This document shows positions 1-12,142 of a stretch of DNA of 64,000 nucleotides, piece after piece. Position numbers and translations under genes: made by a program. The first letter of the stretch is position 1, and the number at the start of each line of letters is the position of its first letter. The stretch lies in assembly GCA_009746045.1 (NCBI GenBank), contig RPFO01000156.1, positions 754,653 through 818,652 on the forward strand, in the 5' to 3' direction. The notes beneath the pieces are model-generated. The model was given only the letters and a program-made list of their open reading frames with translations. It was not told the origin of the DNA and searched no databases. This DNA is from Mesostigma viride (Eukaryota > Streptophyta > Mesostigmatophyceae > Mesostigmatales > Mesostigmataceae).

Positions 1-835
1 CCACAGCGACAGAATTAAGGCGCCAGAGATTACGGATCGCAATGCAAGCGGCAAGCTTGTAAGAAATGGTGCCACCAGGACTGGGTCATGCGTGCCCAAA
101 AGCTGGGGTCTTTAGGCAAGCATCTGCTAGTATCTGCTGCCAATCTTACAAAGTGTGCCCACAGAGAAATTATGATGCATTTTGGGCAGAAATTGACAAG
201 CATAGAATCCTGCAAACACGAATACTAGGGAAGAGAAGGAAAAACGAACACACTGAGCTTGCAGACCATTTCTCTTCAGGGTGTGCATGCGGCAACTAGT
301 GCACACGCAGTAATTACAGACAATAGCGTGGTATCAAACCTAGAGGGGGGGGCAGAATAGGCACGGCCGGCTGCGAGATGTTGTCAGGCCAACCTCACTG
401 CTCAAGATGTGGCCTAAAGCATGATTGCCTAGGACAACTACAAGGAGCCTCCCTACTCCTCAAACACTTGCTCAACAGCCAATGTGTAATGTATCTCATG
501 TACTGAGTCCTTAGGCCGCTAGCCACAATGTGCGGGCTAGCCAGATTCTGTGTGCTTCTGGCTACATGTGCGCGCTGTACCACGACAAGTTAACTGCAAG
601 CAGAACTCTGGAAATAGAATATTAAAAGGTCATTAAAAAGCAGCTATAATGCCGCAAAAACTCCAGTGAACTTGAGAGGTGTAGTCCCGAGCCGCACTGC
701 ACCGCAAAAATGTGCTGCGACCACTTGGTTCTCAATTTGGTAACCAAGTGGTCGCAGCATATCTCCTGGTTTACCGCATATTTCCTGGTTTAACCCATGC
801 AAATCAAGGGCACAGAGGACAAGGAAATGGGTTAC
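1..835. other. no gene recognised; left edge, intronic or intergenic
   Basis: I see no ankyrin-like exon, RNA gene or known repeat here on either strand. The ankyrin gene's most downstream visible exon ends at 836 with a GT donor on the minus strand. This stretch is therefore probably intron or later exons of that gene that I cannot recognise. Confidence 0.4.
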
Positions 836-3800
836 CTTGTCTTTGGCATCCTTGATTGCACCGCGGGATGCCATCATAAGGTGCTGGACTACGGCCAGAC
901 GACCGTCCCTTGACGCATGATGGAGCGGGGTCCACCCAGCCTGAAACAGACGCCACAAGGGTGCCCGTGACGCATAGCAGTATAGTACGCACCTCTGCAC
1001 AGACATGTCAGCGACCGTTAGCGTTACGCGGCCACCACATAGCAATGATCGAGGAAGGGCAGTCTCCAACATCTGGTTGGAAATATGTATGATAGAAGGT
1101 TGGGTGACATCTACACAGCCGCCAACAAGCTACCCCTGGTCGTTTGAGCAGATAGAGGACCCCGCAACCATCCAACAAGCTACCCCTGGTCGTTTGAGCA
1201 GATAGAGGACCCCGCAACCATCCAACAAGCTACCCCTGGTCGTTTGAGCGGATAGAGGACCCCGCAACCATCCAACAAGCTACCCCTGGTCGTTTGAGCA
1301 GATAGAGGACCCCGCAACCATCCAACAAGCTACCTCTGGTCGTTTGAGCAGATAGAGGACCCCGCAACCATCCAACAAGCTACCCCTGGTCGTTTGAGCA
1401 GATAGAGGACCCCGCAACCATACACTCCCACCAGAGGTCAGCAGTTGCTGTCCTGCCCCAGAAGCTGCCCTTCTAAACAAACAGCTCAAGCCATGTTTAC
1501 TCTTCAAACACTATACCTTGCCAAGAACCTCTTATAGTCTCCCACTAGCAATCATACGTTCGCCATAATCATCTGAAGGATCTGGCTAAGCCTGCTCCAG
1601 CTTCCAAGCTCGATGCCCGCTACTATCTTTATCCTAGTTTTCATTCCGCACTTGTGCTGTCAAGTCTTTTCATCTCATCTCCATCCGCCGTCTTAACATG
1701 AGGATTATGAGGATTATGCTCACGTAACGCAGTCACATGCTATTACTTAGTTTTTGTGCTGTCAAGCCCCATCAATCAGCCCTTGAGAAGAAAACAATGC
1801 GACAGTACAGGTACCAACAAATGAACGACGGACCTTATTCCTGGCATGCATGTCAGCACCGCTGGACACCAGGAGCTCGACCACCGCCAGATGGCCTTCC
1901 CGCGATGCCAGGTGTAGCGGGGTGATCCCATCCTAAACCCAGCAGCCGCACAAGCAAGCACATCCACATGAATCTCCAAACCATATCGAAACCCGCAAAT
2001 AAATACGCGCAGGCACATCAATATCTGCTGGGTAGTGAGAAGAAGTGATTCACGTCGCCAGTACTGGTGAGCCTGAAACAGCATGTAGACATCACGGTGG
2101 CTGGGCCATGCCTGCCTGCTTAGTACTGAGAAGAAGGGATTCGTGCCGGCAGTACTGGTGAGACTGGAACAGCATGTAGACATCACGGTGGCTAGGCAAT
2201 GCCTGCCTGGGTGCAAGCTGGGCATCTGAGCTGAGAACACGCTGCTGTCTGCCAAAGTGGGCAAGCCACCCACAGTCTGCATAGTGTCCTTTTATATACT
2301 CAGAATGACCATCCGTATAAGAACTACAAAAAGGCACCTACAACATGCAATTACTATCCATGGTAAAAACAAACACATGTAAAGGTAAGCGGGAATCATG
2401 CCATGCACACGCTCATGTTGCAGGAAGAATGCCATCCGCAACCAGGAAAACATTTTCATCCTGTCGGCAGCCTCTACTGAATGAGACAACTAGACCTTCC
2501 CTGGCCTCAATCCAGCCTCTGATAGGGACCACTTGAGGAAGTTAGGAATGACCTGTGGCACTCAGGGTGGCATCAGGGTTTGCTCCTTAGGCATGGCCAG
2601 CGCATGTCACTAACTATTTAATATTTTTGCTATTACTAGCAGCTCCCTGGTCTGCTAGCACGAGCTGCGCTTGAAGTGACTATGGACATCCTCCCTAGTG
2701 CCCATGAAGTCATTTCACTCCAATGAACAAACCAGTCAAAGCCAAGGGTGGGCCATCCACTGAACAGCCCAGTGGTAAGAACGTGTCAAAGCCTGCTGTC
2801 AGTTTCCTAGATGCTAGGCTGGCTATGAGTTTATTTCCTGCTCATCCCCCGCGAGCCTTGCCTTCTCCTGTGACATGATCAGATACCAGCTGGGGGTGAT
2901 TAATCAAGGGTAACAAGGAATATATATATACATAGGTCAGGGTTGATAGGCAACGGACCTGGTCCTTGGCATTCTTGTCTGCACCGCTGGACATCAGGTG
3001 CTGGACCACCGCCAGGTGGCCTCTGTTCGAAGCCCAGTGCAGGGGGGTACACCCGAGCTGGGCACAGCAGACGTGCATTTGCACGTGAAAGCATTTAAGC
3101 CGGACAAAGCCCAACACATGCACACGTCAGCATCTGTTGTGACATAAATGCCTTATATACGCAGCAGAGAGGGTATGCTTTACGTAAAAGATTATTTGAT
3201 CTTTAATTGTATTAGCTAATAAAGATTTACAGGCAGATGCATATCCTTGGCGTAACCTTTTGGTTGTACTGTTCGAGACACATTTGCGGTTCACCGCACC
3301 GCTCGGCATTGGCGCCGATGGTTGCATCAGTGCGTCAGCGCCCTGCAGGTTTCTGAATTCCAGACAGACCTTCCTCATCTACTAGACTCTTGGAAACTTT
3401 GGGAGCAGCACACTTGGCAGTATGAACAGCATCACGTGTGCTTGTGCTGTTTGATGAATTGTGTCGCACTAACTTTGGTAACAACAGGTTGTCAATGTTT
3501 GGCCGCGATGGCTCCAGCGACTTGATTATCAGTTATTGTCAGCAATGCAAAAAAAAGTGTGGATTCATGAATGTTGGCTCGGGGACAGCCTGGTACTCTG
3601 CAAGGCGGCTGACTAGGTCAAAGCACTCTCGACTCTCGAGGATTAGGCAGTGTTCGATTCAGTTCTTTGCTTACATACACCCCGGTTCAAGCTGTCTTTA
3701 CATTATGATCAAATTGTACAAATACGACCATGACGGGGGCCTTGCACAGGTTATCAAACTAGCTCTACACATGGAAACATAAACAACATTGTGAGTGAAC

Positions 3801-5585
3801 ATCTGAACGAACCGTGGCGGGTCCTATCAGTTTTCTTTGAGAGATGTCCAGGTTAGCCCTGAACATCCTAGAAAAATTCTAGATGAATCCTAAATTAGTC
3901 TTAAATTCTAGCTAAATCCTCGAAAGTTTAATAGGTTTACATCTCTAAAAAAGCATGCCGTAAAGGTTCTTGCTGGGTCTCAAAAACACTGAGTCCGGAA
4001 AGGGGGTTATCATGCTAAGCCCTATCACCAGAAAGTTTATTGTTTCGCCGTCAACTTTTTATGTGCGTCAAAAGCCCGCATGCTGGTGGCAACAGCCATT
4101 CACTTTGGGAAGGGTTCTTTTTTGCCCTTGTTGTCGTTTCAGCGCTTCTCCCCTTTGAAAAAGGGCTTGCTCCCAATCCTACGACTGCCTGTGAGCAGTC
4201 TCAAACCTTATGGTAACACTTGCAGACTTGACAGCCGACAGGGGCAATGTTGGTTTGTGGCAGACTTCTGAGCATGTATTATGGCATGGTACGCAACTGC
4301 GGCATCCGGAATGAAAAGGGCGATGGGGCAACGCTCCCTCCCATGATTCAGCAATTCCATTTTATGGAAAAAGTGGTAGTTCCTCACGGGATTGTTCCAT
4401 GCAATCCATAAACTACCATGGGCACAACCCCGTTTGTTAAAGTTAAAAGGAGGACCATGCAAAGGGAAATAACAAACATACCTTGCTCTTGGCGCCCATG
4501 TCCGCACCGCTGGCAACAAGGTGCTGTAGCACTGCCAGACGACCATAGTAAGACGCTAAGTGCAGTGGGGTCCACCCATCCTGATTACAGCAGCAATGCA
4601 GGCGTCCATGAACCACACGATTGCACATAGACCTGTTAGAATAGACAGGCAGAGTCGCTCTCTGTTCACTGACTTGTACCCGGCCACGACCAGGCAACAG
4701 TTATCAAAAGTATCCCTTGTCAAAATGCTACATGGCGACACATGAGAAACGTCATGTCCCCAGTGGAGTCACCATTACCATAAGCATCATTGACACAGAT
4801 TGCGCGCAAAAGTTATCACAAGTCTTGGAATTTGAGGTGTGCATGGGCCAGTTTTTGGAGGGCAAGCTTGCGGGCATCTAAGGGAAGGACGGCGATGGCA
4901 AAGGGGGAAGAGAGGGACATGAGATAGGAATGACAAGGATAGGGTTAAGATTCCGATTACGGCAGGGTCGGGATCAAGAAGCAACATGCTTGCGGCAAAA
5001 CGAGTTTTTTTTTTAAGTACATAAATCAGAATGTTGCAATCGGCCAGATAACATAGGCAGCTGCTTCCAAACTAAAGCCATGCGTACTACGCAAGTGGAT
5101 TGGCATAGCCTCTCAATGTCGCAATAACTACCCCGCGCTTAAAGAGATCTAATTCCTTCCTCTTCTAGTGACATGGTCTGACCATCTGTATTGTGGCTGT
5201 GGAAGTTGGCCAGGAGAAGCGCATCCAGTGAAAAATTTGGCGTGGGAGGTCGCAAAAAAACAGGAGCACCAAATGTGACTAACATAAGTTATCAATTGCT
5301 ACAAAGCTAAACCATGCTCAAGTCTGCCTCTGCCTGCTGTCCAAGTGGTTCTAAAGCGTACAAGTTCAGGCCAGCAATGCCAGAATGCGAAAGCATTCTC
5401 TTCAGCACCGGGATGAAGCCCAACCTTACCGCATTCCTTGCCTCCTTGTCTGCACCACTCGCAATGAGTTGCTGAACAACAGCCAGGTGGCCCTCCTTGG
5501 ATGCCTTGTGCAGTTGGGTGTCACCCTGGCAACAGTATATGTTGAAATGTACAAGAAGAGCAAAAGAGCATTGAAATTTAACCAT
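836..5585 (-). CDS. ankyrin-repeat protein, partial gene (five one-repeat exons)
   Basis: Five exons on the minus strand each encode one ankyrin repeat with the usual TPLHxAS turn, a G-H/R-L-A-V-V helix and a G-A-D/x loop. In transcript order they are 5525-5430 (32 residues), 4580-4482 (33), 3057-2959 (33), 1932-1834 (33) and 940-836 (35). Each is preceded by CAG or TAG and followed by GT (GTAAGG, GTATGT, GTCCGT, GTCCGT, GTAACC), and all are phase 0 at both ends. The first could instead begin at the in-frame ATG at 5585 (Met-Val-Lys-Phe) without splicing, so the true 5' end is uncertain. The 3' end lies beyond the left edge or is not recognised. Ankyrin stacks bind protein partners; nothing visible names the partner or a second domain. 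The exon calls are firm, while membership in a single transcript is inferred from order, spacing and phase. Confidence 0.75.
1121..1420. repeat. 50-bp minisatellite, six copies
   Basis: Six almost identical 50-bp units begin at 1121, 1171, 1221, 1271, 1321 and 1371, with only single-base differences. The array lies in the intron between the last two visible ankyrin exons. Confidence 0.95.
2034..2210. repeat. tandem duplication, about 91-bp unit, two copies
   Basis: A segment containing AGTACTGGTGAG (2060 and again 2151) and a shared AGCATGTAGACATCACGGTG core is present twice in tandem. It lies in the ankyrin gene intron upstream of the exon at 1932-1834. Confidence 0.85.
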
Positions 5586-8500
5586 CCTTCAGCACGCGCA
5601 CAGACATAACAGCCCCCCCCCTCTCCCCTCCCCCCGTAGATGACGTCTGTGTAACGATTGACTTGCTGACATATCTAATGTGCTTCACTATTTGATTATG
5701 AATGTCTGCAAGGACCACTAGACTCCTGTTAATCCTCGCAGTAACGTACAGTAACTCGCGCCTCGCATGGCCACTACAAAGATGCCTGACATGCTGCACT
5801 TTGCCCTGCAGAAGCAAAAGCACAACTAGTCAACTACTACCGTCCCCAGAAGCCCGTCAGCAGCAGATTCCCAAGGTCAAAACGTGCAAAGAACCAAAAG
5901 GAAACAGTTACGTTCACACTAGGGCGCGAGGCCGCGAGCACGCGTGCGCAAGCTGGGTAGTGGGGTAGTAGAACTGTAGAAGTGATAATTTTAATTATAA
6001 TAACAATTAAAAATTCGGAGCACCAATCGCTTGACAGAAAGCTTTCCCAGGGAACCCGAAGAGGTCTTCCGTTAAAGAAGAAGCCTGGCGTGTGGAAGGG
6101 AAGGGGAATTCACTAAATCTGTCACAGCGCAAAAACTAATCAACGATGATATTTTTTTACATGCTCACCATATTCACCAACGAAAACTGGGTGAGAAAGC
6201 GGATCCGAAAAGAACCCGAGAGATAAAGCTTGTTAGAAGAATAAAAAATTTTGGCCGATCAAGATTCGGAGCGCGCTTCGCCGCATTTAATCGCTGTCTG
6301 GGCCACCGATTTCAATTACACTTGCGTTGCGTCCTTCGCAACGTCACACTATCTAGGTATAAGCTGGCTACTGCGGTGTCCACAATGTCGACCTCGGCGA
6401 CAGGAGGAGAGGAAAGCTTTGCCTGTTTTCCATAATAAAGATGCTTGTTTTTGTCAACCACGGCACGAAAACACTTGTTCACGCCCCAGCGCATCCCGGC
6501 AACATTCCTAATTAAGCGTGCAATTATCTAGAACATTTTCTCTTAGCGGTGTGTCAGCTTTGCACCACCAATTTTGCGCCATCGAGTCATCGACTCGCTC
6601 ACGACAGGCTTGGTGTGTGTGACACATGGGCCGCGTCGCGCCCGCTGCCAACACCAACACCCTGTTCCCGCCAAATCTTGCCACAGCATCGCAAGGCACG
6701 CAAGGACTTTTCATACCGTTGTGGTCAAATTCACTCTGCGACGAACTACGTACTTCGCGACCCTTGAAAACAATGTGAAATGTTTTGTTTGCGACCCAAA
6801 ATGAAGGCAAAATTAAAGGTTTGCGAGCCCATCGCGGACTTGTTTATGGTCAGCGGCTGGTACCCAGCTTAATGAATAATGAATGGGTACCCACCTACTA
6901 AATGTTTTAATTTGATTCATCAAGCACAGTGATGATTAGCTATCTGTCATATAGTAGGGTCGGGCATGGCCCTGAGTGGCCCGGTCCGGCCATTAGTTGA
7001 TGCCAGACGGAAGGTGTCACGTCCATGAGCTAGATCATCCGCACACAGCGAGGATACATTATAGCGATGGCAGGTCGCTCGGTGCTGCCATGAATACAGT
7101 AGCCAGGAATGCTTGCGCAATATATATAGACGACTGGTGTGGGAAGCACGGCTTACCGTACGGATACGTTGTAGCGCTGAAGCAGTTCAACGTCAGGGGG
7201 TTGTGGCATTACCCCCGGATACCAACGGTTCCAATGCCAGTCGACTCAACAAGATACCATATCGGGCCAAGGGCACTGCCGGTACTCTTTTGTGCTGTGA
7301 ATGTTCGTGTCGTAACCGACCGCCCTAGCCAGGCTCGGGGTATGATTGCCAAAGGACACAATGCAGGATCGAATTGCTGTGAAGCATTTCGTTTGATAGC
7401 GATGCTATGCGTGGAAGTCGGTAAGCTAAGCACGCACTTAATTTCATCTTGGTGCAGGCAAGAGCTACATGCAACAGGCGGGTCACTACGGGTGACAAGG
7501 GTTGGAAACTTGGAATGGCAATCTTATTACAGTAATGCAGTATAGGTCTTGTTGATAGCAACAGACCACATCGGGAGGAGTCAGCGTAGGGACACTGCCA
7601 GTGCGTGAGTTACGCATGGAGTTAACGTCCGACAGAATCAGCGCACCAGTAGTTATTAGGACACTGAGATGCGCTGGTTAGGCTACTTGGAATAGCGTGG
7701 GCGCTCAGGCAATATAGGCGCGACGCACAGTCAGGGCCGGTTGGTTGAGACAGGTCATGGACAACGTTATGTGGGTTGTCCAGGAATGAGGAATGAAGGG
7801 CGTAGTGGAGCCTAGGCTAGAGGGGAGTCGGGATTGTGTTTCTGGCAGGATTTCAACCTGGCTACCTCTTATGGCACAGATGCCGCAGCTTACGACAACC
7901 CTTTACACGTGTCATTTGAAGCGTCGATTGCGTCGCCAGCCACGAGTGAAAGTGCAGATCTAGCTTGTGAAAGATATTATATGCTGCGACCTTCAGGTTT
8001 GGTCGTTCGGCACTCATTACTAGATATGTCATGGACAGAAAAATGCTTGGATTTGTGCCAGACAACAAAACGGGCAGTAAGGCGGCAATTTTAGTTTGCC
8101 ATGATGCCATTTTTTAGATGCTCTTATGTGTGGTGAAAATGTCAGGACGACACTGATTTCTGGAATGCGGTTTTGTTGTGTCAGGAATCACGACAAACGT
8201 TTATCGTGTTCTGACAAGCATGTGTCAACTGTCAAGCGTGTGTTGCTTTGGTGACTCGTGTGGGCTTAACTACACGTGTAGGAAAGAGACATCGGCAGCG
8301 TGTAGTCTCTTTCATGTACCTCCATGTCGAGCCTTCGTTTGTCCTCACATCTTGAGGCAAGGCTTGTTGACATCCGTTTCCTTGTGTAGTGTGTGTTCGT
8401 CCTCAGTCGTGGGGAACACAATTGCGGATGCCGATTGTACAAGGTCGACTACCAATAATATAATTAATTAAAAAGTGCAATTCAAGTTGCAGCTGTGAAT

Positions 8501-8720
8501 CATCTGATTTATCCGTGAGACAAGTCACGAGGCTAGCTATACATTTGCAGAGGGATACATCTGTGTGTGGTTCCGCTTACAGCACTAGAGAAGAGGGATA
8601 CATCTCAATAGGCGTCCTTAGATGGTCAGTTACTTCGTGGCCAATCAACGGGGGTCTAGAGCAACGCGTGGTAAGCGTCTGCTCATCCATTACATGAAAG
8701 AGACTACCCGTCCATCTGCA
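5586..8720. other. 3.1 kb without a recognisable gene
   Basis: The longest open frame is 182 codons at 6997-7545 on the plus strand. It has no recognisable domain and no splice-supported extension. The composition is mixed, with AT-rich patches near 5990-6020 and 8455-8470. The region may hold the ankyrin gene's promoter and first exon, but I see no firm start. Confidence 0.4.
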
Positions 8721-8879
8721 AATTAATTAATTAAACTCGTGCCCCCGTTGGGGAGTCACGGAGCACCGAAGTGCTTTTAATCCCTGCATGTGCACAACAG
8801 GAAGAAAGGGCAGAGACCCCCTTTCTCCTTCATGCCAGAGGCATGCCACAGCTGCAATCGGACACGCCATAGACGATCC

Positions 8880-9152
8880 CTTCCCCACTCACGGGACAAG
8901 GCGGCTCCCCCACCAGTCCTTCTCACCTTCCCCTCCCGTGAGGACAAGCAGCGGTTCCTCTCTCGTCGCAAGCGGTTGCACGACCTCACCTGGACGCTGG
9001 ACGACGACCTGACCCCCGCTCAGCAGCAGCAGCGACGTGACCTGTGGCCTGAATACCTCCGCCACAAGCAGGACCCCCAGAAGCCCAAGGTGTACTGGCG
9101 GGGCGGGGACCTGATGATCAACCACAAGATGTGGACGCCCCCAGCGGGCTAG
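8880..9152 (+). pseudogene. LINE ORF1-like C-terminal fragment (LINE-A)
   Basis: About 90 codons resemble the end of L1-type ORF1 proteins: a basic R-R-K-R-L stretch, an acidic L-D-D-D-L-T-P-A-Q-Q-Q-Q-R-R segment, and a W-R-G-G-D-L ending before TAG. It is fused in frame to unrelated upstream sequence from the inverted tail, which gives a 120-codon open frame from an ATG at 8790. The same reading with the same stop recurs on the minus strand at 9.9 and 19.1 kb. No reverse transcriptase follows; the stop leads straight into the 3' UTR. The ORF1 assignment rests on pattern, not a search. Confidence 0.55.
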
Positions 9153-9524
9153 ACTAGAATAGCCCTAGCTTGACTTCATTGGCAGTCACTGTTGCCATGG
9201 CAGCCATGCTTAGAATGTTTGCATGCCTAGCTGTGCCACCATACGTAGTCACGTGCACCGCTCACGCACGGTACACAACCAGCCACAGCCTTAGCTTAGT
9301 CTTTGTACAGCCATGCTACGTCATGGCCTCGATCAGATTACTTGCCCACGCTCCTTGCTATGATATGCTCACATGGGTCTTATTGCACCCACAGTTTGCC
9401 GGATCGTTAGCATGTCTTTAGCTAGCGCGCCCGAATGCAGCTGTGGCATGCCTTTGGCATGAAGGAGACTGGGGGTCTCTGCCCTTTCTCCTGTTGTGCA
9501 CACACAGGGATTAAAAGCACTTCG

Positions 9525-9577
9525 GTGCTCCGTGACTCCCCAACGGGAGCACGAGTTTAATTAATTAATTAATTAAT
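9525..9577 (+). other. LINE-A 3'-terminal hairpin and TTAA tail
   Basis: A perfect 7-bp stem (GTGCTCC at 9525-9531, GGAGCAC at 9546-9552) encloses a 14-nt loop. After three bases it is followed by TTAA repeats up to 9577. The same hairpin and tail occur in the inverted copy near 8721-8770 and in the copies starting at 11222 and 20082. Stem-loops followed by short tandem-repeat tails are known reverse-transcriptase recognition ends of some LINE/SINE families; that role here is inferred. Confidence 0.6.
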
Positions 9578-11221
9578 AGACGATCCGGCAAGTGCTGCGG
9601 CCTGTGGGTGCAATAAGAACCATGTGAGCAAATCATCAATAACAAGTAGCGTGGGCATGCAAGTAAGCTGATCATAGCCAGGACGTAGAATGGCTGTACA
9701 AGGGCTAAGCTGAGGCTATGGCTGGTTGTGTACCGTGTGTTAGTAGCGGTGCACGTGACTAGGTATGGTGGCACGGCGGCTAGGTAAACATTCTATAGGC
9801 TGATGGCTGCCATGTCAGCAGTGACTACCGATGGATACATTAGTTAGCTAGGGCTGTTCAAGCTATATTCTAGCCCGCAGGGAGCGTCCACATCTTGTGG
9901 TTAATCATCAGGTCCCCGCCCCTCCAGTACACCTTGGGCTTGTGGGGGTCCTGCTTGTGGCGGAGGTATTCCAGCCACAGATCGCGTCGCTGCTGCTGCT
10001 GAGCGGGGGTCAGGTAGATCGTCGTCCAGCGTCCAGGTGAGGTCGTACGCAACCTCTTGCGACGAGAAAGGAGCCGCCGCTTGCATGTCCTCATGCAGGG
10101 GAGGGGAAGGTGAGCAGGACTGGTGGGGGATCGAGCCGGCTTTTCCCGTGAGTGGGGAAGGCGGTGGCACCCGCGCAGTTCTACCTCACCTACCAGGCCC
10201 ATGAGGGTGAGAAGCTGGTCCTTGAGCTCGTCCGCAAGGGTGGTTGACGTCTCACCCATTTTCTGGGGGAAACGACGCAGCACCACTCGGCACGCGCGGC
10301 GAGCGCGGTCGGTGGCCTCCCGCTGTTCGGCCTGGCGGTGGTCCTCCAGCTCCTGGAGCTTCGTGGTGATGGCGTCAGTGGTTGAGGCAGTCGCTGACCG
10401 CAGCAGGTCCCCATAGGAGAGCGGCGGGAGATCGCCAGCATCCTGCCAGGGTGCATGGCTGGGATGCTATGGTGGCCGTCTGCTCCGCTATCTTCTTTGG
10501 GACCTGTGTGGCCATGCAGGGCCTCGGTGTGGGCGGTGATGGCCGGCTTCAAGCTTCTTCATGAGCACGCCGCACTTCCCCTCCACCTGGTTGCATGAGG
10601 CGGGAGAGGAGTGCAGCATGTGCCTCGGATGCCTGCGCCGTGGTCTGCAGCGCCGTGAGCTGAGGGCCTGAGGTTGTAGCTTGTGTGCGACCTTGGGTTC
10701 CGTAGTATTGGAGACCTTTGCCTCCACCGTGTTGAGCGCTGTAGTCATCAATGTCATCTTCTGATTCTTCTCGGCCAGCGGCCAGGTCACGTGCTCCTCC
10801 AGCACCATGCTCGGATGTCATCCTTGCAGAGGGAGGCCGCAGCCGGTGTGGCTGCCGGCCGGCTGCGCAGGCCGGGCTGGGTTGCGGAGCCGAGCGACTA
10901 TAGGTCACGTTCATTGAGCTTGAAGAAGCTGAAGAGGATGGCGAGGCGATGGTTGAATGCGATCTGGCAGGGCGAGGAACTCCTCCACCTTGTCGGCGGG
11001 GATGGGCCCTTCGGGCCCACGGAGCTTGTGTTCCCGTGCGTAGTAATGCACTATCTCGGTGCAGTGTGCGTCGGTCAGTCGCAGCCAGCCGCTGACCGTA
11101 AAGCATGAGTAGTCTAGGTACTGTCTCCATTTGTTTGATTCGTAGCAGAATTTCTTGGGCTCTGGCGATGCGCTTGGCGATGGTTTTGCTGGCGGTGGGT
11201 TTGCGAGCCCAGTCGACTGGG
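9578..11221 (-). mobile_element. LINE-A copy 3, longest, with decayed ORF1
   Basis: Read on the minus strand from about 11130 to 9887, the sequence gives a Ser/Pro-rich N-terminal part. A coiled-coil-like stretch follows (Lys/Glu/Leu/Thr-rich, near 10810-10690), then the conserved C-terminus also seen at 8880-9152. The reading moves between frames at least three times, so the gene is broken. The 3' UTR (9887-9580) matches 9153-9420 in inverted orientation, but the terminal hairpin segment is missing and the copy abuts the TTAA tail of the neighbouring element. No ORF2 is present. Confidence 0.6.
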
Positions 11222-11441
11222 CAATTAATTAATTAATTAAACACGTGCTCCCGCTGGGGAGTCACGGAGCACCGAAGTGTGTGCTCAACGCCTGTGCATG
11301 TGTGCACAACAGGAGAAAGGGCAGATCAGACCCCCAGTCTCCTTCATCAGTGCCTAAGGCATGCCACAGCTGCATTCGGGCACGCTAGCTAAACGGACAC
11401 GCTAACGATCCGGCAATCTGTGGGTGCAATAAGACCCATGT

Positions 11442-12142
11442 TGTAACAACCAAATGTTACATCCAAAGTTTTCCTACTGGTGACCTTATTATGAGTTCTT
11501 GGGGACAATTATTTGGATAGTTAGGAGGCTTCGACGTATGATTGATATTGGGCCTGCTGAGATCTGTTGAATTATTGTTCTACCCTCATTGGTCGTGGCC
11601 TGATCCACGTGGGGTACTTTGTATGGTTTAGTTCATCCAGTCATAGATTCTCTTTAAGACTGTCGTACCTGGTGGATCTGGTTCCAGGTCACGGAGATTC
11701 TGTAGTGCTGGCCTTGTGCTGTGTTGTGGATTCTGAGGACAGGATCTTACCTTGAGTGATCCTCACTTTTGATTGGTTCTTTCGGGTTAGGGTTGAGCCG
11801 ACTCTGCGTGCACGATGACTTTTATACTGATTGTGGCGGCCGTGCATGTGTGCGTGTAAGAAAGCTAAAGCTATGGTGTAATTCAAGGGATTCCTTGTTT
11901 CATCAAACAAACAACCCTCGCTAAAAGTCAACTATAACTTCAACAGATAGTCGACTTGGATATAACATTGTCTGTTGTGTCTAACAAGGGTGGGGACTCA
12001 TTCCCTTAACTGTTGAAGATCCATCTTCATTGCTTCTCTGGACGTGAAGTTATCTGTCGCGACTCCAACCCAGGTATAAAGATCTTTTCACATCAATGTT
12101 GAAACTGAGGCTGTTGCAAACACAACATTTTTAGTCGTTACA
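11442..12142 (+). repeat. 5' long terminal repeat, 701 bp
   Basis: It is the same length as, and nearly identical to, 18123-18823, with TG...CA ends. Its first 20 bases form an imperfect palindrome (TGTAAC ... GTTACA). Confidence 0.95.

Larger units (their letters stand above)
8721..9577. mobile_element. tail-to-outside pair of LINE-A elements (inverted 3' ends)
   Basis: On the minus strand, 8721-8879 is the terminal 160 bp of a LINE-derived family (LINE-A). It is joined to a 5'-truncated plus-strand copy, 8880-9577, that has an ORF1-like C-terminus, a 3' UTR of about 400 bp and the same terminal segment. Both outer ends finish in TTAA repeats, so the unit looks like a small element with terminal inverted repeats of about 150 bp. 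Compared with the other copies at 9.6, 11.2 and 20.1 kb, the terminal segment is clearly the family's 3' end. Confidence 0.75.

Noticed and set aside
1121-1420. CRISPR-like array of six 50-bp units
   Set aside because: The units are contiguous with no unique spacers, and the genome is eukaryotic; it is a minisatellite in an intron.
6997-7545. 182-codon plus-strand frame
   Set aside because: No domain, repeat or splice support; the length is compatible with chance in this composition. Left unannotated as a gene.
8790-9152. Intact 120-codon protein gene
   Set aside because: Its first 30 codons come from the inverted tail of another LINE-A copy; only the C-terminal part is conserved among copies, so it is an accidental fusion on a truncated element.
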